Below are positions 1 through 4,571 of a stretch of 5,309 nucleotides of DNA, piece by piece. Origin of the DNA: JAVBNW01 sp031551255 (GTDB lineage: Bacteria > Bacillota > Clostridia > Christensenellales > UBA1750). How positions within the stretch are numbered: the stretch's first letter is position 1; each line of letters begins with the position of its first letter. The DNA is taken from positions 1 through 5,309 of the forward strand of contig JAVBNW010000059.1 of the NCBI GenBank assembly GCA_031551255.1. The letters run 5' to 3'. The notes under the pieces are model-generated. The model worked only from the letters and a program-made list of their open reading frames with translations, did no database searches and was not told where the DNA came from. The translations under genes and the position numbers were made by a program.

Positions 1-176
1 AGAGCGCAGTGCGCCCCGACGAGCTCCTCCTCTTCCTCAAAACCACTGCGGCGATTTTGAGAAGCAAGAAGAGCGACGAGGAAAGAAGCGGGAGTGCGCG
101 TTCTTCGTTCTTCCCACTTCCACAAGAGATTTGCACATCGCGTGGAAAGAAAAGGCATTCCTGCGCTCCATCCCCT
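1..176. other. Intergenic stretch, no convincing gene
   Basis: This stretch lies downstream of the isomerase gene. It has a pyrimidine tract (about 24-38), then a long purine-rich tract (about 59-94), then a pyrimidine-rich patch (about 109-121). An 8-base inverted repeat (GAGCGCAG at 2-9, CTGCGCTC at 161-168) brackets nearly the whole stretch. A 44-residue minus-strand frame (171 down to 37) begins with ATG directly abutting AAAGGGG, which leaves no proper spacing for a ribosome binding site, and its product resembles nothing I recognise. A structured noncoding RNA, a repeat element or plain intergenic sequence are all possible. Confidence 0.4.
32..64. repeat. Inverted repeat / hairpin
   Basis: The arms CTCAAAA (36-42) and TTTTGAG (55-61) are perfect complements around a 12-base loop. 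Allowing one bulged base at 35, the stem extends by CTT (32-34) with AAG (62-64). It lies 110-145 bases downstream of the isomerase stop on the minus strand. No T-run follows on either strand, so it is not a standard intrinsic terminator. Its function is unknown. Confidence 0.45.
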
Positions 177-953
177 TTAGCACCTTGCAAACCGCCGAAG
201 CGCCGCAAGCGCTAGGGCGCCGTCGCGCGCCGGCTCTCCGCGCCCTTCTACCGAAACGCGCCCTTGGTAGCCTATCGCGCAAAGGGCGGCGAAAAACGCT
301 TCGTATCCTGAACAGTCCGGATCGGAAGGATGCGGATACGCGCGGCCGTCGGGCCGGGCGATGTGGCAATGATACAGCCTATTCCCCGCCGCCGCAATCC
401 CTTCCGTGCCCTCGTTCTCCACCGCGACGTGGTACCAATCCGCCAGCGCGCCGACGCGCGAATCCCCGCACGCAACGGCGAGCTCAAGCGCCTCCACAAC
501 GGAATTTACGATGTTGCATTCCTTGCGGTTCAATGGCTCAATCGCCAGCAAAAGGCCGTATTCGCCGCAGATCGCGCCCGCCCGGCGGCAAAATTCCGCC
601 AACTGCTCCATCGCGCTTTCGCGGGCAAAACCTTCCGGCACCGCCCGCGCGCCGCCGGAGCCAAAAACCGCAACCTTCCCGCCAAGGCGGGCAAAGCGAG
701 GCAGGGAAACCGCGAGCTTCGCACAAGCGTCCTCAAGATCCGCCTGCTCGCCGGTCAAGCGCGTGCCGCCCGGCAGAAGCAGGTTTCCGGCCTCCGCCTT
801 CAGCGGCGAGGCTTTCATGCGCTCCGCGAGCTCGTCATAAGATCCGGCCTCCATCAGCCCCAACGCGGAAATCGCGCACTCGAGATAGTCGTAGCCCTGT
901 GCCGCGAGAACGGGCGCGTGAAATGGGTCGGTACAGATTCCAAAACGAATCAC
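177..953 (-). CDS. Sugar phosphate isomerase/epimerase (xylose isomerase-like TIM barrel)
   Basis: This is a 258-residue soluble protein of the AP-endonuclease-2 / xylose isomerase-like barrel superfamily, which is metal-dependent and interconverts keto and aldo sugars or epimerises ketoses. The expected acidic and histidine ligands can be placed in order: E139 in AIEPLN, D172 in ADWYHVAVE (with H175 and E179), H195 in YHCHIARPDGR, and E235 in VSVEGR. This spacing matches tagatose-3-epimerase and hydroxypyruvate-isomerase relatives, and the length is near the family norm. The start is GTG (953-951), chosen because AAGGAGG lies 5 bases upstream and the protein opens with the typical first strand IRFGICTD. 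The gene is 186 bp downstream of the acetyltransferase gene and seems to have its own promoter. The exact substrate cannot be read from the sequence. Family assignment is confident; the specific activity is unknown. Confidence 0.88.
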   Translation of the reverse strand: MIRFGICTDPFHAPVLAAQGYDYLECAISALGLMEAGSYDELAERMKASPLKAEAGNLLLPGGTRLTGEQADLEDACAKLAVSLPRFARLGGKVAVFGSGGARAVPEGFARESAMEQLAEFCRRAGAICGEYGLLLAIEPLNRKECNIVNSVVEALELAVACGDSRVGALADWYHVAVENEGTEGIAAAGNRLYHCHIARPDGRAYPHPSDPDCSGYEAFFAALCAIGYQGRVSVEGRGEPARDGALALAALRRFARC

Positions 954-958
954 GACAG

Positions 959-1005
959 CCTCCTTGCCGCCTCAAAGGCAGCCTTGTACGGCGCGTCGAG
1001 CGCCG
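959..1005 (-). promoter_or_regulatory. Structured leader and Shine-Dalgarno of the isomerase gene
   Basis: Read on the minus strand, the leader holds two adjacent hairpins. The first has 6-bp arms (1005-1000 with 994-989) and a 5-base loop. The second has 7-bp arms including one G-T pair (982-976 with 972-966) and a 3-base loop. The second hairpin ends at base 966, and the AAGGAGG ribosome binding site starts at the next base (965-959), so the stem directly abuts it. No T-run follows, so this is not a terminator. A role in translation or mRNA stability is inference. Confidence 0.5.
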
Positions 1006-1016
1006 CTTTTTTTGAC

Positions 1017-1047
1017 ATTGTACCACACTTTTGCCGCGAAAAACCAA
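1017..1047 (-). promoter_or_regulatory. Putative sigma-A promoter (extended -10) for the isomerase gene
   Basis: On the minus strand TACAAT (1022-1017) is preceded by TG plus one base, making an extended -10 element. A weak -35 candidate TTGGTT (1047-1042) sits 19 bases upstream, which is long but tolerable with an extended -10. Transcription would begin near 1010, leaving a leader of about 57 bases before the GTG start. This is prediction from motif matching only. Confidence 0.5.
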
Positions 1048-1139
1048 GGCGCAGCTACAACACATATTCGAAAGGGCGGTGCCGGGCGACAACCGTTTGT
1101 AAGGCGTTTAAGCCATCGACTACCCGCCGCTCATAATCC

Positions 1140-1754
1140 CTACGAAAACAGCGAGGAAAGCAACAACCAGCGGCCGTAAGGGGAATACCCCGCCGCAAGG
1201 GCGGTGTGCCCCGAGGCTTCGTTGCGCGCATCGCACAGATATAGCGGCGTCACGCCGATGCGCGCAAGGTCGTTCGTCAGCGCGCGCAGACAATCCGCCG
1301 CATAACCGCGCCGCCGAAAAGCCGGATCGGTCTCGACGGTTATGTTCCATACCTGACCGGCGGGCGTAGCGCAGGCCCAGCTGACAAAGCGCCCTTCCCG
1401 AACGACGCCCAACGCCCTGCCCCCCTCGGGCAAGCGCGCGGCCCCGGAAACCGGAATCCCTTCCGAAAGGGCGATTGCCTCTCCGCTTTCCGCACAGGGC
1501 CCCCGGGGCGGCGAAAAAACGAGCAGCTCCTCGGGCAACGGGCCCAGCTTCTCAAACGGCGCTACCTCGGCCCCTTGCGGGGCATCCGCAGCGAGCGAAC
1601 GGTATGCCACGCCGTCGCGCCGAAGCTCCATCGCCGCACGGGGCGCCAAAAAAGGCGGATGCGCTTCCAGCCGAAGCGCCGTACGCACGCAGCCTCCCGC
1701 GCCTTGGGGAGAAAGGCCCAACACCGATGTAAAGTAGCAGGCGATCGCATCCAC
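1140..1754 (-). CDS. GNAT family N-acetyltransferase
   Basis: This is a 204-residue protein whose C-terminal half carries the GNAT acetyl-CoA fold. Strand beta-4 and the pyrophosphate loop are seen at about residues 137-152 (NITVETDP, then RRRGYA with R147, G150 and A152 fitting the R/Q-x-x-G-x-G/A motif). An NEASGH segment (N178 to H183) precedes the final LAAGYSPYG strand, as is usual in the family. The first 100 residues or so are not a domain I can name. The start is GTG (1754-1752): an in-frame TGA lies three codons upstream, no ATG competes in this frame, and AAAGGA sits 9 bases before it. It lies 61 bp downstream of fumarase beta, on the same strand and with no clear terminator between, so it is probably the last gene of that operon. 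The acetyl acceptor is unknown. It shows no sign of a link to fumarate metabolism beyond position. Confidence 0.85.
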   Translation of the reverse strand: MDAIACYFTSVLGLSPQGAGGCVRTALRLEAHPPFLAPRAAMELRRDGVAYRSLAADAPQGAEVAPFEKLGPLPEELLVFSPPRGPCAESGEAIALSEGIPVSGAARLPEGGRALGVVREGRFVSWACATPAGQVWNITVETDPAFRRRGYAADCLRALTNDLARIGVTPLYLCDARNEASGHTALAAGYSPYGRWLLLSSLFS

Positions 1755-1763
1755 CGCGTGTCA

Positions 1764-1784
1764 TCCTTTCAAAAGCATTTGAAA
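1764..1784 (-). promoter_or_regulatory. Small hairpin overlapping the acetyltransferase ribosome binding site
   Basis: The arms at 1784-1778 and 1773-1767 pair perfectly over 7 bp (TTTCAAA with TTTGAAA) with a 4-base loop. The AAAGGA ribosome binding site (1769-1764) shares its three A residues with the 3' arm. The stem is A/T-rich and weak, so it may modestly damp initiation or have no effect. Confidence 0.35.
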
Positions 1785-1815
1785 CCGCACCTGTCGCCCG
1801 AAGACCGGCTCCGGG

Positions 1816-2373
1816 TCACGTACGCGCGTAGCGCATAGGGCCTTGGCGATATACGTCGCTTCCCAGGCAATCGATGGCCACGACCGCGGGAAAATCCTCC
1901 ACATAAAGCTCTCGGATGGCCTCGGTTCCCAAGTCCTCAAACGCCACGATCCGCGCGGCCTTCACGCGCGACGCAAGCAGGGCGCCCGCGCCTCCGGTGG
2001 CGGCGAGATAGACGGCCCCCGTCTCCTTCATCGCATCGATCACCGCCTGGGAGCGCGGCCCCTTGCCGATCATCCCGGCGAGCCCGGCGCGCAAAAGGCG
2101 CGGCGCATATGCGTCCATCCGCCCGGATGTTGTAGGCCCGCACGCACCGATGATCTGATTCGGCCCCGGCGGGCAGGGCCCGGCATAGTAGATGAGCTTC
2201 CCCGAGATGGCCACCGGCAGCGCCTCTTGCGCATCGAGCAGGGCGCACAGGCGCTTATGGGCGGCATCCCGCGCGGTGAGGATGGTTCCGGAAAGGCGTA
2301 CGATCTGCCCGGTGCGAAGGCCTGTCAAATCTGCGGGCAGCAGGATCCTCCTAACCACATCCATACTCATCAT
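1816..2373 (-). CDS. Class I fumarate hydratase, beta subunit (TtdB/FumA C-terminal type)
   Basis: This is the beta subunit of an iron-sulfur hydro-lyase that, with the alpha subunit, interconverts fumarate and malate; L-tartrate dehydratase is the close alternative. Up to 185 residues long, it matches the family's swivelling beta domain. It has LSGT (27-30), ARDAAHKR (34-41), YYAGP (62-66), the hallmark GPTTSGRMDAY (79-89), MIGKG (101-105) and a closing DFPAVVAID strand (160-168). Its start overlaps the alpha stop in an ATGA (2373-2370), implying translational coupling. There are three in-frame ATG codons, at 2373, 2370 and 2364. The GGGGGAGG ribosome site ends one base before the first, so the second (4-base spacing) or third (10-base spacing) is the more likely real start, giving 184 or 182 residues. 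The neighbouring alpha subunit makes the assignment firm. Fumarase is preferred over tartrate dehydratase by inference only. Confidence 0.93.
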   Translation of the reverse strand: MMSMDVVRRILLPADLTGLRTGQIVRLSGTILTARDAAHKRLCALLDAQEALPVAISGKLIYYAGPCPPGPNQIIGACGPTTSGRMDAYAPRLLRAGLAGMIGKGPRSQAVIDAMKETGAVYLAATGGAGALLASRVKAARIVAFEDLGTEAIRELYVEDFPAVVAIDCLGSDVYRQGPMRYART

Positions 2374-3209
2374 ACCTCCCCCTTAGCGTGCCGCGCACAA
2401 TGACACTGCATGTTAACCGCCACCGGCAGCGCGGCGATGTGGGTAGGCGTTTCATCGATATGCACCGCCAGTGCGGTAACGACGCCGCCTAGCCCCATCG
2501 GCCCTATCCCCAGCGCGTTGATGCGCTCTTTGCATTCCGCCTCCATTTGGGCAATGCGCGCATCCGGCGAGGGCTCGCCAACTTTTCTGAGCAAGCTTTT
2601 CTTCGCGGTAAGCATCGCAAGCTCGGCGGTGCCGCCGATGCCGACGCCCACCACCACCGGCGGGCACGGGTTACCGCCCGCCTCCCGCACGGCGCGCACA
2701 ATCGCCTCCGCCGCGCCCGCCGCGCCGTCGGACGGGCTGAGCATGAACAGGCGGGACATATTTTCGCTGCCGAAGCCCTTGGGCGCCACGGTCATCTCCA
2801 GTCTGTCTCCCGATACGATCTGTATGTTAAGGACGGCGGGCGTATTGTCGCCGGTGTTCTTGCGCCCAAGGGGCGAGAGCACCGATGCTCTCAGCCCCGC
2901 CTCCCGCACGGCGCGGCGCACGCCCTCGTCCACCGCCCCCGCAAGCGGGCCGCCGGCGATGTGCACATCCTGCCCGATCTCAATAAACACCACGGCCATA
3001 CCGGTATCCTGGCAGATGGGCACGCCATGCCGCGCGGCGATGCGGGCATTATCCACAATTTGCGAAAGCGTTTCGCGCCCGAGCGGAGATTCTTCGCGTA
3101 TAAGCGCCTCGCCGAGCGCCTGCATCACGTCATCCGGCAGTGTACACGCCGCCCGCTTGTACAGCTCGCACGCCAGATCGGCGATCGCGCCTGCGTTCAC
3201 TTCGCGCAT
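2370..3209 (-). CDS. Class I fumarate hydratase, alpha subunit (TtdA/FumA N-terminal type)
   Basis: This is the 279-residue catalytic alpha subunit of a two-subunit class I fumarase, a cytoplasmic, oxygen-sensitive [4Fe-4S] hydro-lyase (fumarate + water to malate). The three expected cluster cysteines are visible: C66 in PICQDTGM, C182 in GGNPCPPVVVG, and C269 in NMQCHCARH. Other family landmarks are RKNTGDNTPA (115-124), APKGFGSENMS (142-152), GVGIGGT (188-194) and the GIGPMGLGG segment (234-242). C271, two residues after the third ligand, is an additional cysteine where alanine is more usual from memory. The length is normal for the separate-subunit form. The start is ATG (3209-3207), with GAGGTG ending 5 bases upstream. 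It is the first gene of the operon, overlapped by fumarase beta. Tartrate dehydratase TtdA is the main alternative, since the two share all these motifs. Confidence 0.94.
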   Translation of the reverse strand: MREVNAGAIADLACELYKRAACTLPDDVMQALGEALIREESPLGRETLSQIVDNARIAARHGVPICQDTGMAVVFIEIGQDVHIAGGPLAGAVDEGVRRAVREAGLRASVLSPLGRKNTGDNTPAVLNIQIVSGDRLEMTVAPKGFGSENMSRLFMLSPSDGAAGAAEAIVRAVREAGGNPCPPVVVGVGIGGTAELAMLTAKKSLLRKVGEPSPDARIAQMEAECKERINALGIGPMGLGGVVTALAVHIDETPTHIAALPVAVNMQCHCARHAKGEV

Positions 3210-3251
3210 CGTAACACCTCGCTATTTCATCGTTTTGCCATTTTCATAGCG

Positions 3252-3292
3252 TCTTGCGCCGTATGCCGGCCGTTGCAAGGGCCTTCGCAAGA
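3252..3292 (-). promoter_or_regulatory. Inverted repeat in the fumarase leader
   Basis: The arms TCTTGCG (3292-3286 on the minus strand) and CGCAAGA (3258-3252) are perfect 7-base complements separated by 27 bases, with a GGCC/GGCC pair inside (3283-3280 with 3271-3268). A competing shorter hairpin can form near the 5' end: TTGC-AAG with CTTGCAA, one bulged G and a 3-base loop (3290-3273). The two folds use the same bases and exclude each other. The predicted transcript start is near 3291, so either fold would sit at the mRNA 5' end. Confidence 0.4.
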
Positions 3293-3297
3293 AGTCT

Positions 3298-3326
3298 ATT
3301 GTAACATATGCAAAAAGCGGGGACAA
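3298..3326 (-). promoter_or_regulatory. Sigma-A type promoter for the fumarase operon
   Basis: On the minus strand TTGTCC (3326-3321) and TACAAT (3303-3298) are separated by exactly 17 bases, a good match to the housekeeping consensus (4 of 6 and 5 of 6). The predicted start near 3291 leaves a leader of about 80 bases before the fumarase alpha ATG. It is the best promoter in the window. No operator is evident. Confidence 0.65.
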
Positions 3327-3375
3327 ACGCAGAAAACACAAAATCTCCGTGCGCACCTTCTGTTCATATTATCAA

Positions 3376-3381
3376 TATAAT
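3376..3381 (+). promoter_or_regulatory. Putative -10 element for the HdeD-like gene
   Basis: A perfect TATAAT lies within an A/T-rich patch (3364-3387) that contrasts with the GC-rich surroundings, 34 bases before the ATG. No good -35 hexamer is found 16-18 bases upstream, so the promoter may depend on an activator or an alternative sigma factor. It is divergent from the fumarase promoter, with the two -10 elements about 75 bp apart. Confidence 0.45.
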
Positions 3382-3415
3382 AATACAGCCCATACAAAAG
3401 GGAGGAAGTAAAGAT

Positions 3416-3940
3416 ATGAACAAAACCTCGAGAATCATGCTTATCTTCGGCATTTTGCTGGTCATCATGGGCATCGTGCTGTGGATCTTCGCAGGCGCGT
3501 TTCCCGCCTTGCTCGGCTATGCGGCCTGCGTCCTCATGCTGGCCTACGGCATTGGGGAAATCGTATTTTATGTAAGACAATCAAACCGTCAAAGCGCGTT
3601 CGGCTGGGCGCTCGGCGACGGCATCCTTACCATTATTTTCGCCGTACTCCTGCTGTTTTTCCCCGGCTGGCAAATCCTTGGCGTAACGATCCTCTTCGCG
3701 ACATGGGTGCTCTTTTCCGGCGTTACCCGCGTATCGGGCGCGCTGGCTTCGAGATGCTCGTGTGCGTGCCAGTGGTTTGTAATCTTTATCGTGAACATTG
3801 CGATCGCCGTTGCGGGCATTCTGCTGATGCTCGACCCTCTTTGGGGAATTCTTGTAACCGGCCACCTGGCGGCCATCGCCTTTATCGTTCAAGGCATTTG
3901 TGCCTTCACGGTGTTTTGCGCCTGCCGAAGGGGCGAATAA
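3416..3940 (+). CDS. HdeD-like (DUF308) six-helix membrane protein
   Basis: This is a 174-residue integral membrane protein of the HdeD/DUF308 family. It has six hydrophobic helices, at about residues 7-27, 31-53, 64-83, 85-106, 119-140 and 145-168. They form three two-helix repeats, each with a pattern like G-I-L-x(5)-G-I-L-L followed by a small residue or proline turn. E. coli HdeD is associated with acid resistance; the role of Firmicute members is not established. The start is ATG 3416, with GGAGG ending 10 bases upstream; the frame stays open to 3308 but that part covers the promoter region and lacks a ribosome site. Two cysteine groups are unusual: C114/C116/C118 in the loop between helices 4 and 5, and C168/C170 at the C-terminus. 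Both would be cytoplasmic if the N-terminus is inside. A strong hairpin follows the stop, and a decayed copy of the gene lies just downstream. Confidence 0.85.
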   Translation: MNKTSRIMLIFGILLVIMGIVLWIFAGAFPALLGYAACVLMLAYGIGEIVFYVRQSNRQSAFGWALGDGILTIIFAVLLLFFPGWQILGVTILFATWVLFSGVTRVSGALASRCSCACQWFVIFIVNIAIAVAGILLMLDPLWGILVTGHLAAIAFIVQGICAFTVFCACRRGE

Positions 3941-3953
3941 TCGACAAATCTCC

Positions 3954-3986
3954 AAAGCCCGTGCCCGCTTCTTGGGTACGGGCTTT
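3954..3986 (+). terminator. Terminator hairpin after the HdeD-like gene
   Basis: The arms 3954-3966 and 3974-3986 form a 13-bp stem with a single G-T pair and a 7-base loop, starting 14 bases after the stop. The stem begins with AAA and ends with TTT, but no longer T-run follows, so termination efficiency is uncertain. A related hairpin occurs after the downstream gene copy. Confidence 0.65.
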
Positions 3987-4003
3987 GCCAACCCTGCAAA
4001 ACC

Positions 4004-4395
4004 GTGTCTGCACAATTCTGCCTATTTTGTACGGGCAACGCCGCAAGAATCCTGATGCTGATCTTCTGCATCCTGCTGATCATCATGGGCGTCGTACTGT
4101 TCGCGACTCCGGGCATAAACTCCCTCGCGCTGAGCTACTTACTCTTAATCCTCATGTTGGTCTACGGCATAGGTGAAATCATCTTTTACGTCACACACCA
4201 CAAGCTGCACGTCGTATCCGGCCGCGTGCTGCCGACGGCATTCTCGCCGCCGGCGCCCTGGGCAGCATCCTGGGCGCCATCTTAATATTCGAGCCGATGT
4301 TTGCCATCACGGTCACCGATTTCCTCGTGCTCATCGCATTTATCACGCAGGGTATCTCCGCCATTTCCATATTCTTTACCGGCCAGCGCAATTAA
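4004..4395 (+). pseudogene. Decayed tandem copy of the HdeD-like (DUF308) gene, frameshifted and internally deleted
   Basis: The first frame (from 4004) encodes helices 1 and 2 matching the upstream gene closely (shared IIMG, LML-YGIGEI-FYV). The reading then breaks at 4229-4236: after GTG CTG the family sequence continues only one frame over, as DGILAAGALG through IAFITQGISA to a TAA at 4393-4395. Adding one base there gives VLADGIL, the same as the ALGDGIL of the intact copy, so a single-base loss is the simplest reading. The restored protein would be about 130 residues, lacking some 53 residues equivalent to one helix pair (3-4). The N-terminus also looks damaged: neither GTG 4004 nor ATG 4054 has a ribosome binding site, and no promoter is apparent. 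No slippery heptamer is present, so programmed frameshifting is unlikely. A sequencing error could explain the frameshift but not the deletion. Confidence 0.75.
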
Positions 4396-4416
4396 GGATC
4401 ATCTCCAAATTCCTGT

Positions 4417-4442
4417 GCCCGCGTCTCCTTGAAGGCGCGGGC
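4417..4442 (+). terminator. Putative terminator hairpin after the decayed HdeD-like copy
   Basis: GCCCGCG (4417-4423) pairs with CGCGGGC (4436-4442) over 7 bp around a 12-base loop, 21 bases after the stop. It is followed by GCTTTCGATTTTC, a broken T-rich tail. It shares ATCTCCAAA and GTGCCCGC, in the same order, with the hairpin after the intact copy. Confidence 0.5.
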
Positions 4443-4488
4443 GCTTTCGATTTTCAAAAAAGCCTCGGCAATCTGCACAACCCAGGAG

Positions 4489-4530
4489 GTTTGGAGGGCC
4501 CGACCCCCGAGTCGGCCCAGTGGGCCAAAC
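4489..4530. repeat. Nested inverted repeat between convergent genes
   Basis: The outer arms GTTTGG (4489-4494) and CCAAAC (4525-4530) enclose an inner stem, GGGCC-C-GAC (4496-4504) with GTCGGCCC (4511-4518), an 8-bp stem with one bulged C. An alternative hairpin (4514-4518 with 4522-4526) competes for the same bases. A perfect palindrome CAAACGTTTG (4526-4535) abuts the right end. On the minus strand a T6 run (4461-4456) lies 28 bases beyond, so part of this stretch may terminate the ABC-F transcript. Confidence 0.45.
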
Positions 4531-4571
4531 GTTTGTCACACTATCCCCGTCGCGCTTGTTAGGCCGGGGGC

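Noticed and set aside
37..171. A 44-residue minus-strand frame downstream of the isomerase.
   Set aside because: The AAAGGGG motif abuts the ATG with no spacing, the product is arginine- and serine-rich without a recognisable family, and the region is full of inverted repeats.
950..1018. A 22-residue minus-strand frame whose TGA overlaps the isomerase GTG start, suggesting a coupled leader peptide.
   Set aside because: Its ATG lies inside the predicted -10 element, so it would be upstream of the transcript start, and it has no ribosome binding site. It would become plausible only if transcription starts further upstream.
131..1136. Long plus-strand open frames opposite the isomerase gene.
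   Set aside because: The translations are arginine- and proline-rich low-complexity sequence, as expected from antisense of GC-rich genes. The minus strand carries the barrel motifs and a strong ribosome binding site.
2410..3249. A 279-codon plus-strand open frame opposite fumarase alpha.
   Set aside because: It is a mirror of a GC-rich coding strand. The opposite strand has clear family motifs and catalytic cysteines, while this translation has no recognisable domain and no good start region.
3308..3415. N-terminal extension of the HdeD-like protein by 36 residues.
   Set aside because: The extension covers the -10 element and the ribosome binding site at 3401-3405, its own ATG lacks a ribosome site, and the added residues are not membrane-like.
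4226..4236. Programmed -1 frameshifting to make a full-length second HdeD-like protein.
   Set aside because: No X-XXY-YYZ slippery heptamer is present at the break. The copy also lacks a start signal and a helix pair, so a simple deletion or sequencing error fits better.
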